Made by a program: the position numbers and the translations under genes
Notes under the pieces: model-generated
Told to the model about the DNA's origin: nothing
Seen by the model: only the letters and a program-made list of their open reading frames with translations
Database searches by the model: none
Shown here: one piece after another, positions 32,821-40,759 of the stretch
Numbering within the stretch: the stretch's first letter is position 1
Layout of the letters: the number at the start of each line of letters is the position of its first letter
NCBI GenBank assembly: GCA_002686265.1
Contig: NZBA01000120.1
Coordinates: 124,001 to 188,000, forward strand
Reading direction: 5' to 3'
Length of the DNA: 64,000 nucleotides
From: Planctomycetota bacterium
GTDB taxonomy: Bacteria > Planctomycetota > UBA1135 > GCA-002686595

Positions 32821-35142
32821 ATGAGACACCGAGCCCTCGCACACCTTCCGCCAACGATGCCCTCCTCGGTTGGGCGCCTGTGCGCGCCGCTCTTCCTTTT
32901 TCAGCTGGCGGCCTCCGCCCAGGATCACGCGCCCACCGGCCTCCTCCCGCCCGTGCGCCTCGAGGCGGGCGGTGCGCCCATCGACGTAACCGTCGGCCAC
33001 GCGGCACCTGTGGTGATCGACTTCGACGGCGATGGACTGCGGGACCTGCTGGTGGGGGAGTTCGGGGAAGGGACCTTCCCTCCCGAGCGCCTGCCCGAGG
33101 ACGTCGGCGGGCTCGCCCGCGACTCCTTCAGCCTGGGGAAGCTGCGCGTCTACCGCAACGTGGGTAGTGCCGAGGTTCCGCGCTTCGAGGACTTCGAGTA
33201 CCTGCGTGCGGGCAAGGAAGACGCGTCGATCCCGACGACATGATGCATCAGCTTCTGTCCACAGTTCGTGGACTACGACGCTGACGGTGACATCGACGTT
33301 CTGTCCGGCTCCTACACGGGTGAGATCTACCTCTTCGAACGCAGCGCCAACGGCGAGCTCGCACAGGGGCGCTATCTCGAGGACGAGGGCGGAGGGGTGC
33401 TGCAGACGGGGAACTCGGTCACCCCCGAGGCGGTCGACGTCGACGGGGACGACGACCTCGACTTGGTCATCGGCACTCGCTCCTCGGGGGTGTTCGTCGT
33501 CATCAACCGCGGGACGCGGGCCGAGCCGCGCTGGGCTGGGGAGCCGGTGCTCCTGAAGACCCGCGACGGCTCGCGCATCGAGGGCTCGAACGCTCACCAC
33601 GCGGACTGGGACGGTGACGGCGTGCGCGACCTGATCGTGGGCTCCGAGCGCGGCGGCGCTGGCTGGCACAGGAACCTCGGCTCGAACGACACCCCCGCCT
33701 ACGGCGAGGCCGCGGACCTCGTCGCGCGCCTGCCCTTCGAGGAGCGCGAGGAGGCCGACGGGCCGGTGGCTCCCGGATCCCGTACCAAGGTGCACGTGAG
33801 CGACTGGAACGGCGACGGCCTGGCGGACCTCTTGATCGGCGACGTGCAGTGGCTGTGGGAGACCCTGCCGCCCCTGACCGCCGAGCAGGAGGCTCGCAAG
33901 GCGGAGATCGAGCCGGAGTATGAGGCCCTCTCCGACGCCTACGAGACGGCGGTCGCGGAGCGCAACAGCTACGTGGGCAAGCCGGGCGGGATCCCCGAGG
34001 AAGCGCTCGCTCTCTACCGGGCGGCCTGGGATGCGCTCAAGCCGCTGTCGCGCGAGATGGCGTCCTTCGAGCGGCGCAAGCCCAATACGCACGGCTGGGT
34101 CTGGCTCTACCTGCGCGCAGGCCCGGCGACGTCAGAGGGCGTGGAGGCCGCCGCCGATGAGCAGCCGCAGGGAGCGACCACGCACGCGGGGTCCGCGCGC
34201 GAACCCCGCGTGCGACAGGTGCTCGGCCCGGCGACCCTGGAGCTCTTCGCCAGGCCAGTCTCCGCCGCCGAGCCCCTGGTGCGCCTGCGGCTCGTCCTGT
34301 CGCTGGAGCGGGGCTGGCACGTCTACGAGTCGGTGCCCGCCCCAAGCGCCTACCGCGCCTTCGAGCCGCGGCTGGACCTGCCCGCCGGCGTGGAGCAGGC
34401 CCGCGAGTGGCGCTCGGAGTCCTTCGGCGTGCCCTCGCGGACGGAGCCTGGAGCGACGTGGTTCGTGGACGAGGCCGTCTTCACCTGCGAGCTGCGCCTC
34501 TCCGAGCCCACCGGAGGCGAGGTCGCCGTGACCTTGGACCTGCAGGTCTGCGACGATCGGGTCTGTCTCCCGCCGAAGACGGCCCGCCTGTCCCTGGGGA
34601 AGGTGACGCGCGAGGCGGGCTCGCGGGCCCTGCGGCTTGGTAGCCTGGACGCCATGCTCCCTCGATTCATCAAGCGCTGGCTCCCCAGCCCCGGCTCCTC
34701 GATCCTGACCCCGGGTGCCGAGGCCCCCGAGTTCACCCTGACCGACGACCGCGGTGTCGCACGCAGTTCGACCGACTTCGCCGGCGAGCGCTACCTCTTG
34801 TGGTTCTACCCGATGGCGGGTACGCCCGGATGAACGGCCCAGGGCCAGGGGTTCCGTGATCGAACCCCCCGCTACGAGGAGCTCGGAATCCGCATCCTCG
34901 GCGTCTCCTTCGACCCGCCCGAGAAGAACCGCGCCTTCGCCGAGAAGCAGGACTTCTCCTTTCCCCTGCTCACCGACGCGAGTCGCGAGTTGGCCATGGC
35001 CTACGGCGCCTGCGAGGACGCGGGCGCGCGCTTTCCCGCGCGCCTGACCTTCGTCGTCGGCCCCGACGGCCTGATCGAGCAGTCCATCGAGACCTCCGAC
35101 CCCGCCGGCCAGGCCCAGGCGATCCTCGACGCCCTGGAGTGA
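32821..35142 (+). CDS. predicted exported selenoprotein: VCBS repeats, DsbD-like domain and Sec-peroxiredoxin
   Basis: One reading frame of 774 codons interrupted by two TGA codons (33241-33243, codon 141; 34831-34833, codon 671). Signal peptide LCAPLFLFQLAASAQ; FG-GAP/VCBS calcium-loop repeats (DFDGDGLRDLL, DYDADGDIDVLSGS, DVDGDDDLDLVIG, DWDGDGVRDLIVG, DWNGDGLADLLIG) to ~residue 350; a charged helical insert; a DsbD-N-like domain ~460-600 with GWHVYESVP and QVCDDRVCLPP (Cys577, Cys582); and an AhpC/TSA-BCP-type peroxiredoxin from ~612. There, LLWFYPMAGTPG is followed by TGA and then TAQGQGFRD, so TGA sits exactly at the peroxidatic Cys. At codon 141 TGA precedes Cys (SIPTT-TGA-CISFCPQFVD). 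Each site has a downstream hairpin. A separate start at ATG 34654 for the peroxiredoxin cannot be excluded. Interpreted as thiol/selenol peroxidase outside the cytoplasm. Confidence 0.8.
33257..33273 (+). promoter_or_regulatory. SECIS-like hairpin for TGA 33241
   Basis: Perfect 6-bp stem GTCCAC/GTGGAC with loop AGTTC. The loop starts 19 nt after the TGA and has G among its first two bases, as bacterial SECIS elements usually do. It lies inside the coding sequence (PQFVD), as is normal for bacteria. Confidence 0.55.
34848..34868 (+). promoter_or_regulatory. SECIS-like hairpin for TGA 34831
   Basis: Perfect 7-bp stem GGGGTTC/GAACCCC with loop CGTGATC. The loop begins 21 nt after the TGA that replaces the peroxidatic Cys codon and has G at its second base. 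The spacing matches that of the hairpin after 33241. Confidence 0.6.
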
Positions 35143-35509
35143 GCGAGCGCTCACGCTCGATCCAGCATTTGTGTTGGCTGCCCCGACCGCGTGTCCACCG
35201 GCGGACGGCGGAGCGGAACGGGTGCCAGAGAGCGGGGAGGTGACCTCTCTTACCGAATCCTTTCCGACTGGAGTTCCCCGGCCTCCAGCACCGCCGACAC
35301 GGGCTCGGACGGCATGTTCGGGGAGGGGGAACGGGCTGTGCGTGGGCGTTCTCGGGGCTTGGGGAGCTCCGGGCGCGAACTCGGCTACCGCGCGCACTTC
35401 ACCCCCGGCGAGCCATCGCCTATCCTGAACGCTCACCGGATCGCTGCGCGGCCCCCGCCGCGCGATTGATGTCGAGCCAGTCGGACCCACCTGACAGGGA
35501 ATGTAATCG
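35143..35509 (+). other. intergenic region between two predicted selenoprotein genes
   Basis: 367 bp without a supported gene. A short hairpin (GTGAGC-GAGC-GCTCAC, 35139-35154) spans the stop codon of the upstream gene and could help end transcription. The last 40 bases carry ACAGGGA, about 10 nt before ATG 35510, as a weak ribosome-binding site. No promoter pair is convincing. Confidence 0.4.
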
Positions 35510-36499
35510 ATGAAGAAGACCAAGCTGCTCACGGGCGCCCTCGGCGCTCTGATCCTGGTCGGTACGGGCATCCCCGCGGGTGCCCTGCCGGGGTGATGAA
35601 GTGCCCCCCCTGCGTCATCCGGTCCGGGTGGCAGTGGCGGTAGAGGTGGCGGCGGCGGCGGCGGCCCGGTGGGGCCCTCGGTCCCCGGAAGGGGAGGAGG
35701 CGCTTCGACTCCGGGCGGAGCGGGCGCCGGAGCGGCGCCCCAGGTGCCCAGCACCCCGCGCAGCGCCAGCTCACGCAAGTACCTCGAGATCGAGTGGACC
35801 TACCCGGTCCACCAAGAGGAAGCGGAAGCCCCGGCGGCGGGCACGGTCGCGCGGCGCGCACGTCGGGCTCTGACCCGCGAGGAGTCCCTGCGGCTCATCG
35901 CCGGCGACGATCCGCGTCCCCTGCTCGTCCTACGCGAGTGCAAGTGGTGCAACGGGACCGACAAGGCCCTGCTCGGCGAGGGCGGCGACAACGAGAAGAC
36001 CTTCCTTCTCTCGCGCTGGTTCCACTGCGTGAAGCTGCCCCAGGATGTGCTGGAGGACAATCATCCCTTCCGCAACCTGTTCGGCGAGAAGAACGTCGAG
36101 CACCTGTTCGTCAGCACCCACGATGGCCAGAACCACATCGCCCTGGAGTCCGAGCGCTCGCGCGCCGAGCTCTGGGAGGCGATGACGGATCTGCTCGAGG
36201 TGGACTACAAGCAGAAGCACCGCACCTCCCTCAAGGAGGTCACGAAGCTCCTCGACACGTTTGACGTCGTGGACGCCCGCTACCAGGATCTCGTGGCCCG
36301 GCGGGACGAGATCCTCGAGGAAGAGGGACCGAAGTCGCGCAAGTTGAGGAAGGTCTACCGTGACCTGGCGAAGAGCGAGGCGGACCTGAGGGACCTCCAC
36401 GCGCAATTCGCCAAGGCCTCGAAGATGGACCTCAGGCGGCCCGTGGTCGCTCCCGCGCCCGCGGAAGCTCCCGCGAACGAGGGGCAAGTCGGCCTCTGA
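35510..36499 (+). CDS. predicted exported selenoprotein with tandem Sec codons, thioredoxin-like CKWC domain
   Basis: 330 codons in one frame with tandem TGA TGA at codons 29-30 (35594-35599). ATG 35510 starts a clear signal peptide, MKKTKLLTGALGALILVGTG, ending IPAGA. The two TGA codons follow at once (LPG-TGA-TGA-SAPP), then a Gly-rich linker (~60 residues) and a domain from ~residue 95. That domain contains PLLVLRECKWCNGTDKALL, a thioredoxin-like CxxC motif, then strand/helix pieces (WFHCVKLPQDVL, VEHLFVSTHDGQNHIAL). The C-terminal ~100 residues are a charged coiled coil. A later GTG (35669) exists, but starting there drops the signal peptide. A hairpin with a GGTCC loop lies 21 nt after the second TGA. 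I infer a Sec-Sec redox or metal-binding N-terminus on an exported protein. Confidence 0.72.
35614..35632 (+). promoter_or_regulatory. SECIS-like hairpin for tandem TGATGA 35594
   Basis: 7-bp stem GTCATCC/GGGTGGC (two G-T wobbles) with loop GGTCC. The GGU at the start of the loop is the E. coli-type SelB-binding signature. The loop begins 21 nt after the second TGA and 24 nt after the first, the same spacing as the two hairpins in the upstream gene. Confidence 0.6.
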
Positions 36500-36585
36500 G
36501 TCGGATCTTCCTCGAGAGCGTGATTGCACAGGCAGCGGGCGCCCGGAGGCGTCCGCTGCCGGTCATGTGTAGGGTCATGTGTAGG

Positions 36586-37806
36586 ATGGTGCTCGTGATC
36601 CACAGGCGCTCGACAGCGGCGCTGTTCCTGGCTACCGCCTGCGCGGTCCTCGACTCGCCGGACGCCATCGCGCTCCAGGGGGAGGGCGGTGAGGCCGAGG
36701 AGGAGCAGTTCGAGGAGGTCGACCCCTACACCAAGGGCGACCGCGAACTGGAGCGGCGTCTGGGATACGAGCGCCTCGGGTTCTTCCCTTGGGCCGCCGG
36801 CCAGACCACCGCCGATGTGTGCGAGATGATGGGCGGGGTCGAGATCCTGTGGGTCGAGACCGCGAACTTCCGCATCGGCTCGAGCCTCAAGACCTACGAC
36901 CTCTCTGGCGACAAGCGGGAGAAGGCGCTGCTGAAGAAGGAGCTGGCGCGCTTGAAGAAGCGCCTCGGCAAGCTGAAGGCCCCGCGCAGGGAGCTCGATC
37001 CCTGGTTGCGCCTACACCTGTACGCCCAGCGCATGGAGGAGCTCTACGCGCACTTCCTGGAGCGCTTCGGCCTGTCCGCGGCCGACTTTCCCGAGGGAGC
37101 GCCCTACCTGGGCTACCGCGAGAAGTTCCTGGTCCTGATCTGCGAGCGCAAGAGCAGCTTCGGCCGCTACACGCGCATCTACCACGGCTCCGACCAGAGC
37201 TGGTCCTTCCGCACCGGGTTCACCGACGGTGCCATGTTCACCGGGTTGAGCTCGGAGGCGCTCAGCGAGACCTCCTTCAAGCTGGACTCGGCACTCTACT
37301 GCCAGCTCGTCTCAGACATGGTGCTCAACTTCAACGACGCCTACCGCGTCAACTACTTCAACTCGCCGATCTGGTGGAAGTACGGCCTGGCCCACTGGTA
37401 CTCGCGGCGCATCGATCCGCGTTGGACCTCCTCCGCCGGGGTGCCCTCCGGAAGGAACTGGCGCGAGGAGGATGCGGAGTGGAGACCGCGCGTGGGCAAC
37501 CTGGTCAAGAACGACTTCTTCATCTCCACCGAGAAGCTCTTCGCCTGCTCCGACTACGAGGACCTGAACACCCGAGACCACATGGTCGCCTGGTCGCGCA
37601 TCGAGTTCCTCCTCGAGCGCGAGGAAGCCGACTTGAAGGGATTCCTGGACGCGATCAATCGGCGCAAGCCCGAGGGTGACGAGGCGGCGGTGACCGCCAA
37701 GCTCGTGGAACGCCAGCGCGCCGCTCTCGAACAGTGCTTCGGCCTGAGCTCCGCCGAGCTGGACGAGCAGTGGGCTAGCTACGTCAGGAAGCAGTACCGC
37801 AAGTAG
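36586..37806 (+). CDS. conserved secreted protein of unknown function
   Basis: 406 aa. ATG 36586 precedes a signal peptide (MVLVIHRRSTAALFLATACA). The ORF could be extended upstream, but that part contains a duplicated 12-mer (GGTCATGTGTAG at 36561-36584) and does not look coding. The mature protein has VCEMMGGVEILWVETANFRI, a basic helix (KALLKKELARLKKRLGKLKA), and later GLAHWYSRRIDPRW, an H-W-Y segment like that of some gluzincin-related DUFs but without HExxH. It resembles a family I recall only as hypothetical proteins of planctomycetes. It follows the thioredoxin-like selenoprotein by 86 bp and precedes queA by 23 bp. Confidence 0.7.
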   Translation: MVLVIHRRSTAALFLATACAVLDSPDAIALQGEGGEAEEEQFEEVDPYTKGDRELERRLGYERLGFFPWAAGQTTADVCEMMGGVEILWVETANFRIGSSLKTYDLSGDKREKALLKKELARLKKRLGKLKAPRRELDPWLRLHLYAQRMEELYAHFLERFGLSAADFPEGAPYLGYREKFLVLICERKSSFGRYTRIYHGSDQSWSFRTGFTDGAMFTGLSSEALSETSFKLDSALYCQLVSDMVLNFNDAYRVNYFNSPIWWKYGLAHWYSRRIDPRWTSSAGVPSGRNWREEDAEWRPRVGNLVKNDFFISTEKLFACSDYEDLNTRDHMVAWSRIEFLLEREEADLKGFLDAINRRKPEGDEAAVTAKLVERQRAALEQCFGLSSAELDEQWASYVRKQYRK

Positions 37807-37829
37807 GCGGTGGGTCGACTCCCGAGCCC

Positions 37830-38936
37830 GTGGACCTCAGCGACTTCGACTACGACCTTCCGCGCGGGCGCATCGCGCAGGAACCGGCGGCTCGGCGGGA
37901 CGAGGCGCGGCTGCTCGTCGCCGCCCGAGCAGAGCGCCACCGACGCATCGCGGATCTGCCCGAGCTGCTCGAGCCGGGGGACCTCTTGGTGCTGAACGAC
38001 ACGCGGGTCGTCCCCGCGCGTCTGTTGGGCAGGCGTCCGAGCGGCGGCGCCCTCGAGCTCCTGCTCGTCGAGGCCGTCGCCGGCGACGTGTGGCGGGCCC
38101 TCGCTCGCCCTGCGAAGAAGCTGCGCGCGGGTGACGTCTGCACTCTCGACGGCGGGCTCCTGACGGCGACCGCTCTCGAACGCGAGCGGGACGGCGCGGG
38201 CGAGGGGGGAGCGGGCTGGACGGTCTTGCTCGAAGCCCGCGGGCCGGGCGGGGGAATCGCCGAGCGCATCGAGGCCTGCGGGCGCATGCCCCTGCCACCC
38301 TACGTACGGCGCAGCCCCGACGACGCGCGCGGCGAGGCCGACCGGCAGCGCTACCAGACCGTCTTCGCGCGGGAGATCGGCGCCGTGGCCGCGCCCACGG
38401 CGGGCTTGCACTTCACTCCCGAGCTGCTCGAGCGCCTCGAGGAGGGTGGCGTCGAGCGCGCCTTCGTGACCCTGCACGTCGGTCCGGGGACCTTCCGGCC
38501 CGTCGAGGCCGAGCGCATCGAGGATCATCGCATGCACGCCGAGCGTTTCGTCCTGCCGCAGGCCTGCGCCGACGCCGTGGCCCGCTGCCGCGAGCGCGGT
38601 GGACGCGTGATCGCCGTGGGCACGACGGTGGTGCGCACCCTGGAGGCCTGCGCCGACGAGCGCGGAGCCCTACTGCCGCGAGCGGGCTCCACCGACCTCT
38701 TCATCCTCCCCGGCTACCGCTTCCGCGTGGTCGACGCTCTGCTGACCAACTTCCACCTGCCCAAGAGCACGCTCCTGATGCTCGTCTGCGCCTTCGCGGG
38801 GCGCGGTGTCGTGCTCGATCTCTACCGCGTCGCTCTCGAGGCCGGCTACCGCTTCTACAGCTACGGTGACGCGATGCTGCTCGAGGACGGAGGCCGGAGC
38901 GTGGCGCGGGTGGCTCAGGGAGGCCGCGCGACATGA
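37830..38936 (+). CDS. queA: S-adenosylmethionine:tRNA ribosyltransferase-isomerase
   Basis: Transfers and isomerises the ribosyl of SAM onto 7-aminomethyl-7-deazaguanine in tRNA to give epoxyqueuosine. 368 aa, GTG start. Family motifs: DLSDFDYDLPRGRIAQEPA, DLLVLNDTRVVPARLLG, GRMPLPPYVRR, RYQTVFA, AVAAPTAGLHFT, LHVGPGTFRPVEAERIEDH and FILPGYRFRVVDALLTNFHL (end of the core), then GYRFYSYGDAMLL. The next enzyme of the pathway, QueG, is at 49552-50679. The stop overlaps the next gene by ATGA. Confidence 0.96.
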   Translation: MDLSDFDYDLPRGRIAQEPAARRDEARLLVAARAERHRRIADLPELLEPGDLLVLNDTRVVPARLLGRRPSGGALELLLVEAVAGDVWRALARPAKKLRAGDVCTLDGGLLTATALERERDGAGEGGAGWTVLLEARGPGGGIAERIEACGRMPLPPYVRRSPDDARGEADRQRYQTVFAREIGAVAAPTAGLHFTPELLERLEEGGVERAFVTLHVGPGTFRPVEAERIEDHRMHAERFVLPQACADAVARCRERGGRVIAVGTTVVRTLEACADERGALLPRAGSTDLFILPGYRFRVVDALLTNFHLPKSTLLMLVCAFAGRGVVLDLYRVALEAGYRFYSYGDAMLLEDGGRSVARVAQGGRAT

Positions 38937-40759
38937 TCGCCGGCGCGGGCCTCGCCTTGGCGCTGACCGCCGCGTTCCCGGCGGGCCGCGCCCCCGCGCA
39001 CGAGCTGGAGGTGGTCGTGCTCGCCGCGGGCGCCGTCGAGTTGTCGGCGGCCGAGCTGCGGGGAGCCTCCCTGGCCCTCCATCCCACCGTCCCCGACCTT
39101 GCCGGAGGATTCACCGTGCTCCCCGGCGAAGCGCGCGCCCTCCCCGAGGGAGGCGTGGCGCGCCTGTATGTGGAGCCCGGCACCTACGCCGTTGCCGTCA
39201 CCCTGCGCGGGCGCCCCGCGGGCTTGTTCGAGGGGGGCGTGGAGGTGCTCGAGAGCTTGGTGGAGGTCCGGGCCGGGGAGGCGCCGACGCACCTCGTCCT
39301 GCGCTCCCGCCCTCCCGACGCCCCCCGTGGTCGATTGCGCGTCACCATGCGCGCCGCCGGCCGCGTGCTGCCCTCGGGTGGCTTCCATCTCGCCTCGCCG
39401 CTGACCGGCACCCTCCTCGATCCCCGCCCGCACCACGAGGGCCCGCGCGGCGTGGCGCAGCTCGAGCCCCTGCCCTGCTTCGAGTGGATCGACTTGCCCG
39501 TCGGTGCCTACTTCGTTCTCGCCGCGGCGCCGGCGGCGGACCTGAGCGGGATCGACTGGTCGCGGCTGGCCGCGCCGCGCGTGCAGGTCGAGATCGATCC
39601 TCGCATCGACCGGATTGCGACCCTGGCCCACCTGCCCGGTGGAGAGCTGCGCCTGACTCTGGGCGCCGGGGGGGCCCCAGGCGCGGGCGTGGGCGCGAGT
39701 GCCGCCAGGGTGTGCTTCCAGCGCCAGGGTGAAGCCGTCGCCTGGCCGCTCTTCGGCGCCCTGGCGCTCGGCGAGTCCGTCCGCTCGCCGCTCCTGACCG
39801 CGGGCGATTACCAGCTCTTCGTGCGTCGGGCCGGGGAGGCGACGGGGCGGATCGCGGCCCGGATTGCGCCGGGAAGCGTCGTGGAGGTCCGGTACGCGCC
39901 GGGAGGATCGGAGGAGGCGAGGATGGCGCGCTTGCGCGAGGGGACCGAGGGAACCGATGGGGCCGAGCTCCGCCTCCACGCGCGCCGCCGCGTGGCGCTC
40001 GGGGGCGCGGAAGCCCGAGCGCGTGAGGAGCTGCTGCGCTGGGAGCCCACGCGCACGGCACTGGTGATCTGCGATATGTGGGACGACCATTGGTGCGCCG
40101 GTGCCGCCCGTCGCGTGGCGGAGATGGCGGGCGCGGTGAACGAGATGGCGGCGGCCGCGCGCGCCCGCGGCGTGGCGATCCTCCACGCCCCCAGCTCGGT
40201 GGTCGCCTTCTACGACGGCACGCCCCAGCGCGAGCGCGCCCGCGCCGCTCGCTTCGCCCCGACGCCGCGGCCGCTCTCGACCGACGAGCGCTGGGGGACG
40301 ACCTGGTGCTGGCCGGACCCGGCCCGCGAGGCGGCCATGCCGATCGACGACTCCAACATGGGCTGCGACTGCGATCCGCGTTGCGAGATCCGCGACGTGT
40401 GGACGCGCCAGATCGCCTCGATCGAGATCGCCCCGCGGGACTTCATCACCGACGACGGTCAGGAGACCTACAACGTCCTGGCCGAGCGCGGGATCGACCA
40501 CGTGGCGATCGCCGGCGTGCACCTCAACATGTGCGTCCTCGGGCGCCCGTTCGGGATCCGGCAGCTGGTACACATGGGCAAGGAGGTCGTGTTGGTGCGC
40601 GACCTGACGGACTCGATGTACGACCCGCGCATGGCGCCCTTCGTCTCCCACTTCGAGGGCACCGACCTGGTGGTCGCCCACGTCGAGCGATACTGGTGTC
40701 CGACGATCCTGAGCACCGACTTCACCTGCCGGCGCTCGGGCTTCCGATTCCCCCGTTGA
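38933..40759 (+). CDS. exported protein with C-terminal isochorismatase-like cysteine hydrolase domain
   Basis: 608 aa. Signal peptide (MIAGAGLALALTAAFPAGRA). Residues ~25-360 are a beta-rich region with repeated carboxypeptidase-regulatory-like units (LEVVVLAAGAVELSAAELRG, VEPGTYAVAVTLRGRPAGLF, LPVGAYFVLAAAPAADLSG). Residues ~375-608 are an isochorismatase-fold cysteine hydrolase: catalytic Asp in TALVICDMWDDHWC and nucleophile Cys in VAIAGVHLNMCVLGRPFGIR, with QETYNVLAERGIDHV between. It also has a Cys cluster (MGCDCDPRCEIR). Start overlaps queA by ATGA. Its last 38 bp overlap the convergent 40722 gene. Substrate unknown; a signal peptide is unusual for this family. Confidence 0.75.
   Translation: MIAGAGLALALTAAFPAGRAPAHELEVVVLAAGAVELSAAELRGASLALHPTVPDLAGGFTVLPGEARALPEGGVARLYVEPGTYAVAVTLRGRPAGLFEGGVEVLESLVEVRAGEAPTHLVLRSRPPDAPRGRLRVTMRAAGRVLPSGGFHLASPLTGTLLDPRPHHEGPRGVAQLEPLPCFEWIDLPVGAYFVLAAAPAADLSGIDWSRLAAPRVQVEIDPRIDRIATLAHLPGGELRLTLGAGGAPGAGVGASAARVCFQRQGEAVAWPLFGALALGESVRSPLLTAGDYQLFVRRAGEATGRIAARIAPGSVVEVRYAPGGSEEARMARLREGTEGTDGAELRLHARRRVALGGAEARAREELLRWEPTRTALVICDMWDDHWCAGAARRVAEMAGAVNEMAAAARARGVAILHAPSSVVAFYDGTPQRERARAARFAPTPRPLSTDERWGTTWCWPDPAREAAMPIDDSNMGCDCDPRCEIRDVWTRQIASIEIAPRDFITDDGQETYNVLAERGIDHVAIAGVHLNMCVLGRPFGIRQLVHMGKEVVLVRDLTDSMYDPRMAPFVSHFEGTDLVVAHVERYWCPTILSTDFTCRRSGFRFPR

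Noticed and set aside
32821-35142. The VCBS-peroxiredoxin frame as a pseudogene broken by nonsense mutations
   Set aside because: Both breaks are TGA, never TAA/TAG or frameshifts; they fall on Cys-type positions, one of them the catalytic residue, and the codon use stays typical on both sides.
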